A stretch of 64,000 nucleotides of DNA. Source: JAIVJZ01 sp035645695 (GTDB lineage: Bacteria; Acidobacteriota; Blastocatellia; Pyrinomonadales; Pyrinomonadaceae). The DNA lies in assembly GCA_035645695.1 (NCBI GenBank), contig DASQMC010000051.1, positions 1-64,000 on the forward strand, written 5' to 3'. Shown here in pieces: positions 7,457 through 15,964 of this stretch. A model generated the notes under the pieces. That model was given only the letters and a program-made list of their open reading frames with translations. It was not told where the DNA came from and made no database searches. Numbering within the stretch: the stretch's first letter is position 1; each line of letters starts with the position of its first letter. The translations under genes and the position numbers were made by a program.

Positions 7457-9661
7457 TTATTTGTTCGCCGTCACTTTCAGGTTGTCGAAGAGGAGTTCGG
7501 CGAGGCCGTTGCCGAAGATGCCGGGCGCGCCCTGCCGGTTCGGGAGCGGGTCTGCGCGCTCGATCATCCATGCGGCGGGTTCCGTCTCGCCGACCGGCCA
7601 CACTTTGCCGCGCGCGTGCGCCTTCCCGTCGGGCGTGTTCTCCACCGAGAGCTTCATGCGATACCACGTGTCGGGCTTCCACGTGAAGGGCAGCGTGACG
7701 GTGCGCGCCACTTCCGGCTGCCACGGTTCGAGATGAAGCGACTGGCTGTTGCCGTAGAGCACGAGCGCGTAACGCTGCGCGATGACGCCGACATCGCCGC
7801 GCTGCCTGCGCCGCTCCGCGCCGCGCACGTCGAGTTCGATGGTGTAGTTCGATAAATCCGACGGCCCCAGGTAGGCGCGCGTGCGCGTCAGGAGCGAGGA
7901 GCCTTCCGTCGTCTTGACGAGCGCGCGATTTCCGTCAACGTCTCGCAGTGTGAATTTCAAAGTCGTGCTGACCCACGTCGCGGGAAGGCTCGTCAGGGGC
8001 ATCGCGTCGAAGTTCTCGCTCCACGGAAGCGGCGGCATGATGCGCACGCGCGCCGCGCCCGCGAGTCCCGCCACGGTCGCCTTGACGAGACCGGCCTGCG
8101 CGCCGCCGTCCGTGGCGGCGACGAGGCGGCCGTTCCCGATTGTGCCTTTCAAATTGTCGAGCGACCACGTTGCAGCACGCTCCTCGCGTATGAATGTTCC
8201 CCGCTCGTCGAAGAGGTGGACGCGGAAGTTCGCCGTCTCGCCGGGTTTGATGATGATTTCGGTCGGGGCGACCTGCACCCACGCGGCCGGGCGGTTCGGG
8301 TTGGGCAAGCCTTCGACCGGAGGGGCGGCCTTGTTGTGCGCCCCGGCGACCGACTTTTTGCCGATGGCGTAGAGGCTCGAATCGGTGGCGAAATAGACGC
8401 GCCCGTTCGAGACGGCGGGCGAGGCGATGATGGCTTCGGGTTGTTGCTCGGTTCCGAGTTGATCAGAATCGAGAATCTCGCAGCCCGTCGCGGTCGGGCG
8501 CAGGATGAAGAATTTGCCGTTCTCCGTGCCGACGTAAATTTTGCCGTCGGCGAGGACGGGCGAAGACTTCTGAATGGTGCCGAGATTTTGCAGCCAGAGT
8601 TGCTTGCCGGTGTTCAGGTCGAAGGCGCCGATGTTCGCGCCGTTGTCCACCTGATAGAGCCTCTCGCCGTCGATGACCGGCGAAGAGTAGCCGCCCTGCC
8701 AGCCGATCTTGCTCCACTTGATCTGTTCACGTTTCAGTTCGCCTCTGGCCGTCGCGTCGAGCGCGGCGATCATGCCCATCTCGTTCGATTCGAGGTTCTC
8801 TTCGCTGTGCGTCACGATGGCGAGGTTGCGATAGACGACCGCGCCCGTGTTCAGGCCGCGCTTCGAGATTTCATACTTCCAGACCGGCTCGCCCGTCTGC
8901 GGCTTCAAGGCGTGGACGACGCCGTCGCTCGCCCCCTGTATCAGGAGGCGCGTGCCGTTGATGTCGGCGATGATGGGCGCGGCGTAGGTCGTGTCGTAGG
9001 GACGGCCGCCGGGCGCGCTGACCCAGATTGTTTCGCCCGTGCGTTTGTCGAAGGCCATGAACCGGTGCGCGCCGCGCCCGTGCTCACCCCACATCGAAGT
9101 GACGCCGCTCGTGATGACCAGATCGCCGTCGATGATCGGCGACACGGTGCGCCCGCCGTGCGTCGTCAACAGGCCGAAGTCTTCGCCGAGCGAACGCTCC
9201 CACAAAACTTTCCCGTCGCGCGACAGGGCGATGAGAGAGCCGCCGACGCCGAAGGCATAGACGTTGCCCGTCGCCGGGTCGCCCACGGGCGAAGCCCACC
9301 CGACGCGATGCGGCGGCACGTCCGACAAGTAGACGTTGAAACGATGCTCCCAGAGAAGTTTGCCCGTGTCGGCGTTAAAGCACATCAAGCGCTCCTGCAA
9401 GGTCTCGCCCTTGCCCGCCGTGTTGATGAGGTACACGCGCTCGTTAAACACAATCGGCGCGGAGCGACCGCCGAAGGGAACTTTCCACGCGAGGTTTTCG
9501 CCCGACGGCGACCAGCGCGCGGGCAGATTTTTTTCCGGCGATACGCCGTCGCGCGCCGGGCCGCGCCATTCAGCCCAGTCGCCCGCGCGAGCGGAGAGAG
9601 GCAACAGCGCGAGCGACAGGATGAACAAGGCGGCGATACGTTTCGAGAAAGCAACGTGCAT
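7457..9661 (-). CDS. exported PQQ-like beta-propeller with C-terminal Ig-like/lectin-like module (3 of 6)
   Basis: This is the largest propeller of the set, 734 residues. A signal peptide (MHVAFSKRIAALFIL through SARAG) and the DWAEWRGPARDG motif lead into blades up to about residue 425. A segment with an Ig-like flavour follows (VAPTEIIIKPGETANFRVHLFD). The last about 200 residues look like a concanavalin/lectin-type jelly roll (WSENFDAMPLTSLPATW, YTIELDVRG, WYRMKLSVENTPDG, LLFDNLKV). The start at 9661 gives a clean signal peptide; an in-frame extension upstream to 9811 has no leader character. The C-terminal module suggests binding of carbohydrate or another surface ligand, which is inference. 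It is directly followed by the methyltransferase gene. Confidence 0.9.
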   Translation of the reverse strand: MHVAFSKRIAALFILSLALLPLSARAGDWAEWRGPARDGVSPEKNLPARWSPSGENLAWKVPFGGRSAPIVFNERVYLINTAGKGETLQERLMCFNADTGKLLWEHRFNVYLSDVPPHRVGWASPVGDPATGNVYAFGVGGSLIALSRDGKVLWERSLGEDFGLLTTHGGRTVSPIIDGDLVITSGVTSMWGEHGRGAHRFMAFDKRTGETIWVSAPGGRPYDTTYAAPIIADINGTRLLIQGASDGVVHALKPQTGEPVWKYEISKRGLNTGAVVYRNLAIVTHSEENLESNEMGMIAALDATARGELKREQIKWSKIGWQGGYSSPVIDGERLYQVDNGANIGAFDLNTGKQLWLQNLGTIQKSSPVLADGKIYVGTENGKFFILRPTATGCEILDSDQLGTEQQPEAIIASPAVSNGRVYFATDSSLYAIGKKSVAGAHNKAAPPVEGLPNPNRPAAWVQVAPTEIIIKPGETANFRVHLFDERGTFIREERAATWSLDNLKGTIGNGRLVAATDGGAQAGLVKATVAGLAGAARVRIMPPLPWSENFDAMPLTSLPATWVSTTLKFTLRDVDGNRALVKTTEGSSLLTRTRAYLGPSDLSNYTIELDVRGAERRRQRGDVGVIAQRYALVLYGNSQSLHLEPWQPEVARTVTLPFTWKPDTWYRMKLSVENTPDGKAHARGKVWPVGETEPAAWMIERADPLPNRQGAPGIFGNGLAELLFDNLKVTANK

Positions 9662-9993
9662 GATCAATTTTACCCTGGACGGTTTATGGAATTGCACTTC
9701 GTTCGTAAAGATACGCGTGCGAGAAGTTTTAGTTGCCGCCGGGCGTGAAGTTTTTCTTGACTCACGTGCGGGCGCGCCACATATTATGTCGCGCTTTATT
9801 GAGCGAGGCAAACCCGCCTCTCTTGCAACCTAGTCGTCGAGTTAGACGTAAAACCTACGGGCAAACTTCAATTCCGGCCGCCGTATATGTTCGGCCGACC
9901 CCGGCAATCCGAAAAAGAGCATCTCGCGATCCGAAAACATGTAATACCCGAACTACATCGACACCGAAGAAGCCCTACCGAAGAGGTGAATCT
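9662..9993. other. divergent intergenic region, no gene seen
   Basis: These 332 bases separate the divergent propeller and ankyrin genes. I see no coding sequence, RNA gene or convincing -35/-10 pair. It presumably holds the promoters for both sides. An AAGAGGTG ribosome-binding site lies just before the ankyrin gene start. Confidence 0.5.
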
Positions 9994-10815
9994 ATGACGC
10001 GCCAGAGAAAATTTTTGTTGTCTCTCCTGCTGCTGCTGCTCCTCATGCCCGCCGCGACGCCTTCCGCTTCGGCGCAAAACCAGAACGAAGAACTCTTCGA
10101 CGCCGCACGCAAGGGAGACGCGGCGAAGGTCAAAGCACTGCTCGACCGCGGCGTTGACGTGGACACGAAGTTTCGCTACGGCGCGACCGCGCTCTCTTAC
10201 GCATCCGACAAAGGCCATCTCGAAGTCGTCAAGCTATTGCTCGAACGCAAGGCCAGCGTGAACGTCAAAGACACGTTCTACGGCGCGACGCCGATCATCT
10301 GGGCGGCGGAAAAGGGGCACGCGAAAATAGTCGAGGCTCTGCTCGCGAGCGGCGCGGAAGGGCGAGAGGACGTTTTGCAGATCGGCGCGGCCGGAGGCCA
10401 ACTTGAACTCGTCAAGGTGGTGCTCGCCGCGGGCAAACTCAACGCGGAGGCGATGTCGGCCGCGCTCTCGGCCGCGACGCGCGGCAAGCACACGGAGATC
10501 GCCGAGCTGCTGACGAAGGCCGGAGCCGTCCCGCCACCGGCCGCGGATTTTCAGGTGGACGCCGAGACGCTGAAAACCTACGTCGGCACTTACAAACCGG
10601 AGACCGGCGGCGACTTCACCATCGCCTTGAAGGACGGCAAACTCGTCGCCGGGCCTGCGAGCCAACCGCTAACCCTCGGCGCGTTCGACAAGACGCGCTT
10701 CCGCCCTTTGGAATTCGAGGGCGTAACGATCACCTTCAACGTCGAGAACAACGTCGTCACCGGCTTCACGCTGAAGCGGGGCGCGAACACGCAGGTCTTC
10801 AAGAAAGTTCAATGA
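9994..10815 (+). CDS. exported ankyrin-repeat protein with C-terminal beta domain
   Basis: The protein has 273 residues. A signal peptide (MTRQRKFLLSLLLLLLLMP to SASAQ) is followed by about three to four ankyrin repeats, recognisable as EELFDAARKGDAAKVKALL, GATALSYASDKGHLEVVKLL and GATPIIWAAEKGHAKIVEALL. The last about 85 residues (TLKTYVGTYK through TLKRGANTQVF) resemble the small beta domain often attached to exported hydrolases (DUF3471-like). The start at 9994 is fixed by AAGAGGTG and by the signal peptide. It is probably a periplasmic protein-interaction module. It sits between propeller genes on opposite strands, with no operon partner evident. Confidence 0.88.
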   Translation: MTRQRKFLLSLLLLLLLMPAATPSASAQNQNEELFDAARKGDAAKVKALLDRGVDVDTKFRYGATALSYASDKGHLEVVKLLLERKASVNVKDTFYGATPIIWAAEKGHAKIVEALLASGAEGREDVLQIGAAGGQLELVKVVLAAGKLNAEAMSAALSAATRGKHTEIAELLTKAGAVPPPAADFQVDAETLKTYVGTYKPETGGDFTIALKDGKLVAGPASQPLTLGAFDKTRFRPLEFEGVTITFNVENNVVTGFTLKRGANTQVFKKVQ

Positions 10816-10819
10816 TGAA

Positions 10820-10994
10820 CAGTTTTCAGTTTTCAGTTTTCAGTTTTCAGTCTTGAGATTTGAGATTTCAGATTTGAGATTTCAGATTTGAGATTCCAGA
10901 TTTCAGTTGAATCTTTGAGTGCCTGACGCATGAATCACAAAACAACCGACCACAGGCAGAAAACTGAAAACTAAAAACTGAAAACTCAAAACTG
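10820..10994. repeat. TTTTCAG/CTGAAAA heptamer inverted array
   Basis: GTTTTCA heptamers at 10820-10850 and their complement at about 10957-10994 flank a second heptamer run of GAGATTT/CAGATTT units (about 10855-10905). The array fills the spacer between the ankyrin gene and the next propeller gene. It could fold as a hairpin with long arms. Confidence 0.85.
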
Positions 10995-11009
10995 CTTCGA
11001 GGTTAAGCC

Positions 11010-12389
11010 ATGAAACGAATCATCTCTCTCTGCCTGTGTCTCTGCTTCGCCGGGGGCGCGAGCGCGCAGAACTGGCCGCAGTTTCGCGGCGCGGGCGCAT
11101 CGGGCGTCGCGATGGGCGCGGGCACCACGCCCGTCAGTTGGAACGGCGAGAAATCCGTGGGCGTGCGCTGGAAGACGCCGATTCCCGGCATCGGGCAATC
11201 GAGTCCGGTGGTGTGGGGCAACCGCGTGTACCTGACGACGGCCGTCAGCACCGACGCCAAGCCCGCCGCGCGCTACGGACTCTACGGCGACGTTGAGCCT
11301 GTGACCGACGAGCCGAAGCACACATGGCACGTCATGGCGCTCGACAAACTGACGGGCAAAGTCGTCTGGGATCGCGTTACGCTCGAAGGCCTGCCGAAAA
11401 CCAAACGCCACCCGAAAGGCACGCACGCCTCTTCGACGCCCGCCACCGACGGCAGGCACGTCGTCGCTCTCTTCGGCTCGCAGGGCGTGCTCGCCTGCTA
11501 TGACACGAATGGAAAACTCCTCTGGAAACAGGACACCGGGGTTCTCGACGCGGGCTGGTTCTATGACCCCGATTACCAGTGGGGGCACGCTTCGTCGCCG
11601 ATCATCTACAGGAACCTCGTCATCGTGCAGGCCGACGTTCAGAAGAACTCTTTCCTCGCGGCCTACGATCTCAAGACGGGCAAACAGGTGTGGAAGACGA
11701 TGCGCGACGAGATACCTTCGTGGGGCACGCCGACCGTCCACGAGGGCAAGACGCGCCCCGAACTCATCGCCAACGCCACGAAGTTCATACGCGGTTACGA
11801 TCCGCTGACCGGCAAAGAACTCTGGCGGCTCGGCAATAACAGCGAGATCACGACGCCCACCCCGATCATCGCGCACGACCTCATTTACGTGACCGCCGGC
11901 TATCGCCCCATCCAGCCGATCTACGCCATCCGGCTCGGCGCGACGGGCGACATCACCTTGAAGGAGAAGCAGGAGACGAACGAGTTCGTGGCGTGGAGCA
12001 AGCAGCGCGGCGGCCCCTACATGCCGACGCCCATCGTCTACGGCGACTACTTCTACGTCTGCTCGAACAACGGCGTCGTCACGGCCTACAACGCGAAGAC
12101 CGGCGAACGCGTGTACCAGGAGCGCATCGCGGGCAAGGGCGGCGCATTCACGGCCTCGCCCGTCGCGGCCGACGACAAACTATATTTTTCGAGCGAGGAC
12201 GGCGAGGTCTTCGTCGTCCGTGCCGGGGCGAAACATGAACTGCTCGCGACGAACCCGATGGGCGAACCGCTGATGGCGACGCCCGCCATCTCCGGCGGCA
12301 TGGTCATCGTGCGCGGCCAGCATCACCTGTTCGGCATAGGCGAGCCGCCCGCGCCCGCTCGCGCCCCGAAAGCGAAGGCCGCGAAGTAA
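11010..12389 (+). CDS. exported PQQ-like beta-propeller protein (4 of 6)
   Basis: The protein has 459 residues. A signal peptide (MKRIISLCLCLCFAGGASA) is followed by the entry motif NWPQFRGAGASG and blades such as GQSSPVVWGNRVYLT, GKVVWDR, GKQVWKT and GKELWRLG. It ends with an Ala/Lys/Pro-rich tail. A GAGG site lies about 8 bases before the ATG. Sequence likeness to the next gene is high (shared HASSTPATDG/FASSTPATDG, DPLTGKELWR and KAGAKHE/RAGAKHE strings), pointing to a tandem duplication. Export and ligand binding are likely; no catalytic function can be assigned. Confidence 0.9.
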   Translation: MKRIISLCLCLCFAGGASAQNWPQFRGAGASGVAMGAGTTPVSWNGEKSVGVRWKTPIPGIGQSSPVVWGNRVYLTTAVSTDAKPAARYGLYGDVEPVTDEPKHTWHVMALDKLTGKVVWDRVTLEGLPKTKRHPKGTHASSTPATDGRHVVALFGSQGVLACYDTNGKLLWKQDTGVLDAGWFYDPDYQWGHASSPIIYRNLVIVQADVQKNSFLAAYDLKTGKQVWKTMRDEIPSWGTPTVHEGKTRPELIANATKFIRGYDPLTGKELWRLGNNSEITTPTPIIAHDLIYVTAGYRPIQPIYAIRLGATGDITLKEKQETNEFVAWSKQRGGPYMPTPIVYGDYFYVCSNNGVVTAYNAKTGERVYQERIAGKGGAFTASPVAADDKLYFSSEDGEVFVVRAGAKHELLATNPMGEPLMATPAISGGMVIVRGQHHLFGIGEPPAPARAPKAKAAK

Positions 12390-12519
12390 GAAAACCGGGC
12401 GGCGGTCGAGATCGAATTTGCAGATGGAACAAAAGCCGGTGCCGCCGCGTCCGAGCGGAGCACCCGTCGACCCTCTTAAACTTAGGGTTGACCCTCTTTA
12501 ACTTAGAAGGAAGCCAACA

Positions 12520-13872
12520 ATGAAACGTTTTATCGCCGGAGTATTATTGTCAACGATGGTCTGTCTCGTCGCCGCGTTCGGTTCACGCACGGTTGAGGCG
12601 AAGGGCGGGAACTGGCCGCAATGGCGCGGCCCGGAAGGGCAGGGCGTCTCGCGCGAGACGAATTTGCCCTCTGAATGGAGCGCGACGAAGAACGTCAAAT
12701 GGAAGACGCCCATCGCGGGGCGCGGCCACTCGTCGCCCATCGTGTGGGGCAAGCGGATTTTCCTGACGACCGCCATCGAGGGCGAGGTGATTCCGGGCGC
12801 GAAGGCGGGCGTGACGCACAAGATGGCGGACGGCTCCGACTTCGTACACCCGGACGCCGTGGGCGCGGATCGCAAACACACGTTCAAGGTCGTCGCACTC
12901 GACCGCGAGACGGGCAGGATTTTGTGGGAGCGCGTGGCCTACGAGGGCGCGGTCTCCGACAGCCGCCACAAGAAGGCCAGCTTCGCCTCTTCGACGCCCG
13001 CCACCGACGGCAAATACGTCTTCGCCTTCTTCGGCACCGAGGGCTTGTACGCCTACGACTTCAACGGCAAGCTCGTCTGGAAGCAGAACCTCGGCAAACT
13101 CGGCACGGCGAGCGTCGGCTACGGCGTCTCGCCCATACTCCACGGCAACCTCGTCATCATGCAGTGCGACGACAGCGGCAGTAATTCCTTCATCGCGGCG
13201 TTCGACAAGAAGACCGGCAAAGAGGCTTGGCGCGTGCCGCGCAAGGTTGACCTGACGTGGAGCACGCCCGTCCTCGTCCACACGGCGAAGCGCACGGAAC
13301 TCGTCGCGAGCGCGGCCGAGGCGATCATCGCCTACGACCCGTTGACGGGCAAAGAACTCTGGCGGCACGAGGGGCTGAAGAGCAACGCCGTGAACACCCC
13401 CGTAGTCTCGCAAGACCTCGTCGTGATCACGTCCGGCTATCCGGCCAAGATCGCGCTGGCGATCCGTGCCGGGGGCAGCGGAGACATCACGGGCACGCCG
13501 CAACTCGTCTGGAAGTACAACAAGGGGACGGCCTATGTGCCTTCGCCGATTTTGTACGGCGACTACCTCTACCTGATGACGGGCAACGGTTCGATCACCG
13601 GCCTTGAGGCCAAAACGGGGAAGGTGTTGTATGAGGCGGCGCGCGTGCCGAAGCCCGCGACGTTCACGGCCTCGCCCGTCGCCTTCGCGGACAAGATTCT
13701 GTTGACGAGCGAAGAGGGCGATACCTACATCATCAAGGCCGGGGCGAAGCACGAGGTGCTCGGCACGAACTCGCTCGGCGAACCCGTCTACGCATCGCCC
13801 GCCATCGCGGACGAAAAACTTTTCATTCGCGGCGAGAAGCATCTCTATTGCATCACGAACGCGCGCGGCTAG
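12520..13872 (+). CDS. exported PQQ-like beta-propeller protein (5 of 6)
   Basis: The protein has 450 residues and is a close tandem paralogue of the preceding propeller. It has a signal peptide (MKRFIAGVLLSTMVCLVAAF to VEA), the motif NWPQWRGPEGQGVSRE and seven to eight blades ending in KHLYCITNARG. An AAGGAAG ribosome-binding site precedes the ATG. The spacer before it contains two copies of a TTAACTTAG/TTAAACTTAG-plus-GACCCTC unit, suggesting local duplication. Proteins with this W..[FW]RGP opening are common as large paralogous sets in acidobacteria and planctomycetes; that is recalled family knowledge, not tested here. Confidence 0.9.
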   Translation: MKRFIAGVLLSTMVCLVAAFGSRTVEAKGGNWPQWRGPEGQGVSRETNLPSEWSATKNVKWKTPIAGRGHSSPIVWGKRIFLTTAIEGEVIPGAKAGVTHKMADGSDFVHPDAVGADRKHTFKVVALDRETGRILWERVAYEGAVSDSRHKKASFASSTPATDGKYVFAFFGTEGLYAYDFNGKLVWKQNLGKLGTASVGYGVSPILHGNLVIMQCDDSGSNSFIAAFDKKTGKEAWRVPRKVDLTWSTPVLVHTAKRTELVASAAEAIIAYDPLTGKELWRHEGLKSNAVNTPVVSQDLVVITSGYPAKIALAIRAGGSGDITGTPQLVWKYNKGTAYVPSPILYGDYLYLMTGNGSITGLEAKTGKVLYEAARVPKPATFTASPVAFADKILLTSEEGDTYIIKAGAKHEVLGTNSLGEPVYASPAIADEKLFIRGEKHLYCITNARG

Positions 13873-13913
13873 GGTTCGGGAACTGTGTTTTCTCTTGGGG
13901 CAAAGTTAAAACC

Positions 13914-14010
13914 TTCACCGCCGCCACAGACACAGAAGAACATGAAGGGGGCACGGAGAGTTGAATGTCTCCGTGCCCCCTTCGCGTTCTCCGTGTCTCA
14001 AGGTAGTGAG
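13914..14010. repeat. palindromic intergenic element with 16-bp perfect core
   Basis: The core is a perfect 16-base stem (13944-13959 with 13968-13983) of GGGGGCACGGAG composition around an 8-base loop. Outside it, imperfect arms carry CAC..CC and GACACAGA/TCTCCGTGTC strings. The same words occur in the elements at 28777-28874 and 43792-43967, so I treat it as a copy of a dispersed palindromic repeat. It may also terminate the propeller transcript. Confidence 0.75.
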
Positions 14011-14066
14011 TCTTAAATTGTTTAATCGCGCTATAATGTCCCGGTTTACGGCAAAGGAGTTTCGCC

Positions 14067-15608
14067 ATGTTTGAATCACAAGACACAACGCCGTGGTATC
14101 GCTCGCGCTCGACGATGATCGGGGCTTCGGTGTGTTTCGCCGCCCTCGTCATCGCGTTGTTCTACCAATTCTACGGCTACCGGTACTTCGGCGACCGCGA
14201 CGCGCACTACGCCGAACTCGAACGCCACCGCGCCGAGCAGGCCGCGCTCGCCGCGACCCAGGCGTCGCCCGCGGCGGCCGAACCGGGCGCCGCGCCGGGT
14301 CAGGTTGCGTCCCCCGGCGCGGAAACACGGGGCGCACAGACCACAGCCGCCGCCCCCGGCGCGAAGGGCGCTAACACCGTCGCGGCGAACGGTCAGGACG
14401 CGAATCACACGACCGCCCCCCCCGCCGCCGCGCCGCGAACGTCTTCGTCGCGCAACTACTGGACGAACTTTCGCGGGCCGAATCGCGACGGTCGTTATGA
14501 AGAGAGCGCCGTGCGCGTAAACTGGCCTGCGGGCGGTTTGAAGCCTGTGTGGAAGCAGCCCGTGGGCGGCGGCTTCTCTTCGTTCGTCGTGGCGGACGGC
14601 GCGGCCTATACCATCGAACAGCGGCGCGCACAGGAAGTGGTTACGGCCTACAACGTCGAGACCGGGCGCGAACTGTGGACGCACGGTTGGAACGCCGAGT
14701 TCAGCCCCGACAACACCGGCGACGGGCCGCGTTCGACGCCGACGTGGGATGCCGGAAGAATCTACGCGCTCGGCGCCGAAGGCGAACTGCGCTCGCTCGA
14801 CGCGAAGACAGGAAAGCTCTACTGGCAAAAAAACATCCTCTCGGACAACGGCGCGAGCAACATCCAGTGGGGGATGGCCGCTTCGCCGCTCGTCGTTGAC
14901 GACAAAGTGGTGGTGCTGGCCGGGGGCGCTTCGGGGAAAGGCGTCGTCGCCTACAACAAGATGACGGGAGCGCGCGTCTGGTCTGCGCTGGGCGACCGCG
15001 CCTCCTACACGTCGCCGATGCTCGTCACGCTCGCGGGCAAGCGTCAGGTGTTGGTCGTCACGGCGAGCCGCATCGCCGGTCTCGACCCGGCGGACGGCGC
15101 GGTTCTCTGGTCGCACACGTGGGACGTGTCGATGGGCATCAACGTCTCGCAACCGCTCATCGTCGGCGCGAACCGTTTCTTCATCTCGGCGGGCTACGGC
15201 AAGGGCGCGGCCTTAGTCGAACTCGCGGGGAGCGGGCGGAGTTTCACGACGCGGGCGGTGTGGGAGAACATCAACCTCAAGACGAAGTTCAACAGCCCCG
15301 TAGTCCACAACGGCCACGTCTACGGACTCGACGAACGCATCCTCACCTGCGTCGACCTCGCGACGGGCGCGCGCAAGTGGAAGGGCGGGCGTTACGGCTA
15401 CGGCCAAATGCTTCTGGCGAGCAATCACCTGATCGTGACGACGGACACGGGCGAGATCGCCCTCGTCAAAGCCGACCCGGCCGGATACGCGGAAGTCGCG
15501 AAGTTCGCCGCGCTCACGGGCAAGACCTGGAACGTGCCCGCGCTGGCGAACGGCCGCCTGCTCGTGCGCAACGGTAACGAAATGGCCGCGTACAATCTCG
15601 CGGAGTGA
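14067..15608 (+). CDS. membrane-anchored PQQ-like beta-propeller protein (6 of 6)
   Basis: The protein has 513 residues and, unlike its paralogues, an uncleaved N-terminal anchor. A short basic segment is followed by a transmembrane helix at about 17-36 (IGASVCFAALVIALFYQF), a charged coil, then an Ala/Pro/Gly/Thr-rich linker of about 75 residues. The propeller begins at YWTNFRGPNRDGR (about 131). Blades include GRELWTHGW, GKLYWQKN and GARVWSALG. AAAGGAG sits about 8 bases before the ATG. The layout suggests a propeller held away from the inner membrane, as in BamB-like or scaffold proteins. The role remains open. Confidence 0.9.
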   Translation: MFESQDTTPWYRSRSTMIGASVCFAALVIALFYQFYGYRYFGDRDAHYAELERHRAEQAALAATQASPAAAEPGAAPGQVASPGAETRGAQTTAAAPGAKGANTVAANGQDANHTTAPPAAAPRTSSSRNYWTNFRGPNRDGRYEESAVRVNWPAGGLKPVWKQPVGGGFSSFVVADGAAYTIEQRRAQEVVTAYNVETGRELWTHGWNAEFSPDNTGDGPRSTPTWDAGRIYALGAEGELRSLDAKTGKLYWQKNILSDNGASNIQWGMAASPLVVDDKVVVLAGGASGKGVVAYNKMTGARVWSALGDRASYTSPMLVTLAGKRQVLVVTASRIAGLDPADGAVLWSHTWDVSMGINVSQPLIVGANRFFISAGYGKGAALVELAGSGRSFTTRAVWENINLKTKFNSPVVHNGHVYGLDERILTCVDLATGARKWKGGRYGYGQMLLASNHLIVTTDTGEIALVKADPAGYAEVAKFAALTGKTWNVPALANGRLLVRNGNEMAAYNLAE

Positions 15609-15626
15609 GCGCGGCGCGAACTGTGT

Positions 15627-15687
15627 GGCACAAGGGGGAAGGGCGCGCCGGTTTCACCGAAACCGGCGCGCCCTTCCCCCTTGTGCC
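15627..15687. terminator. perfect 29-bp hairpin, probable terminator
   Basis: A perfect 29-base stem with a 3-base loop lies 19 bases after the propeller stop. The arms are GC-rich with a central GGCGCGCC. There is no T-run, so it may be a palindromic element that also stops transcription. Confidence 0.7.
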
Positions 15688-15719
15688 GATAAAATATTTG
15701 CGGGTGGTCGAGACACAGG

Positions 15720-15956
15720 CTAGTGCAGCCCGCCGCCTTTGCCGCCCGCGCTCTCTTTGCCCTGCTTCGGCGTGCGCGAGTTTGAAGTTTCCTCGCTGCC
15801 GCCATCGCCTTTGCCGCGCGCCTCCTCGTTCGGCGTGCTGCTCGCTACGGAGTCGCCTTTGCCCGCCGTTGGAGTCCGCTCATTTTCTTTCTCGCTTTTA
15901 TTCGTCATCGCAAGTTCGCTTCCGCCCCCCGTGCAAATAAATTTGTCCTTCTCCAC
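15720..15956 (-). CDS. small low-complexity hydrophilic protein, uncertain
   Basis: This is a possible 78-residue protein starting at GTG, or 62 residues from the ATG at 15908. It is rich in Gly, Glu, Lys, Ser and Thr (EEARGKGDGGSEETSNSRTP), with no hydrophobic core, and is likely disordered. It sits between two genes in a stretch with no other use, and its reading frame is not antisense to anything. I do not recognise it, and it could be spurious. Confidence 0.35.
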   Translation of the reverse strand: MEKDKFICTGGGSELAMTNKSEKENERTPTAGKGDSVASSTPNEEARGKGDGGSEETSNSRTPKQGKESAGGKGGGLH

Positions 15957-15964
15957 GCGCTATC

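Noticed and set aside
8216..9748. 510-codon plus-strand frame opposite a propeller gene
   Set aside because: Antisense to a propeller with clear blades and a signal peptide. Its composition is that of a complementary-strand frame.
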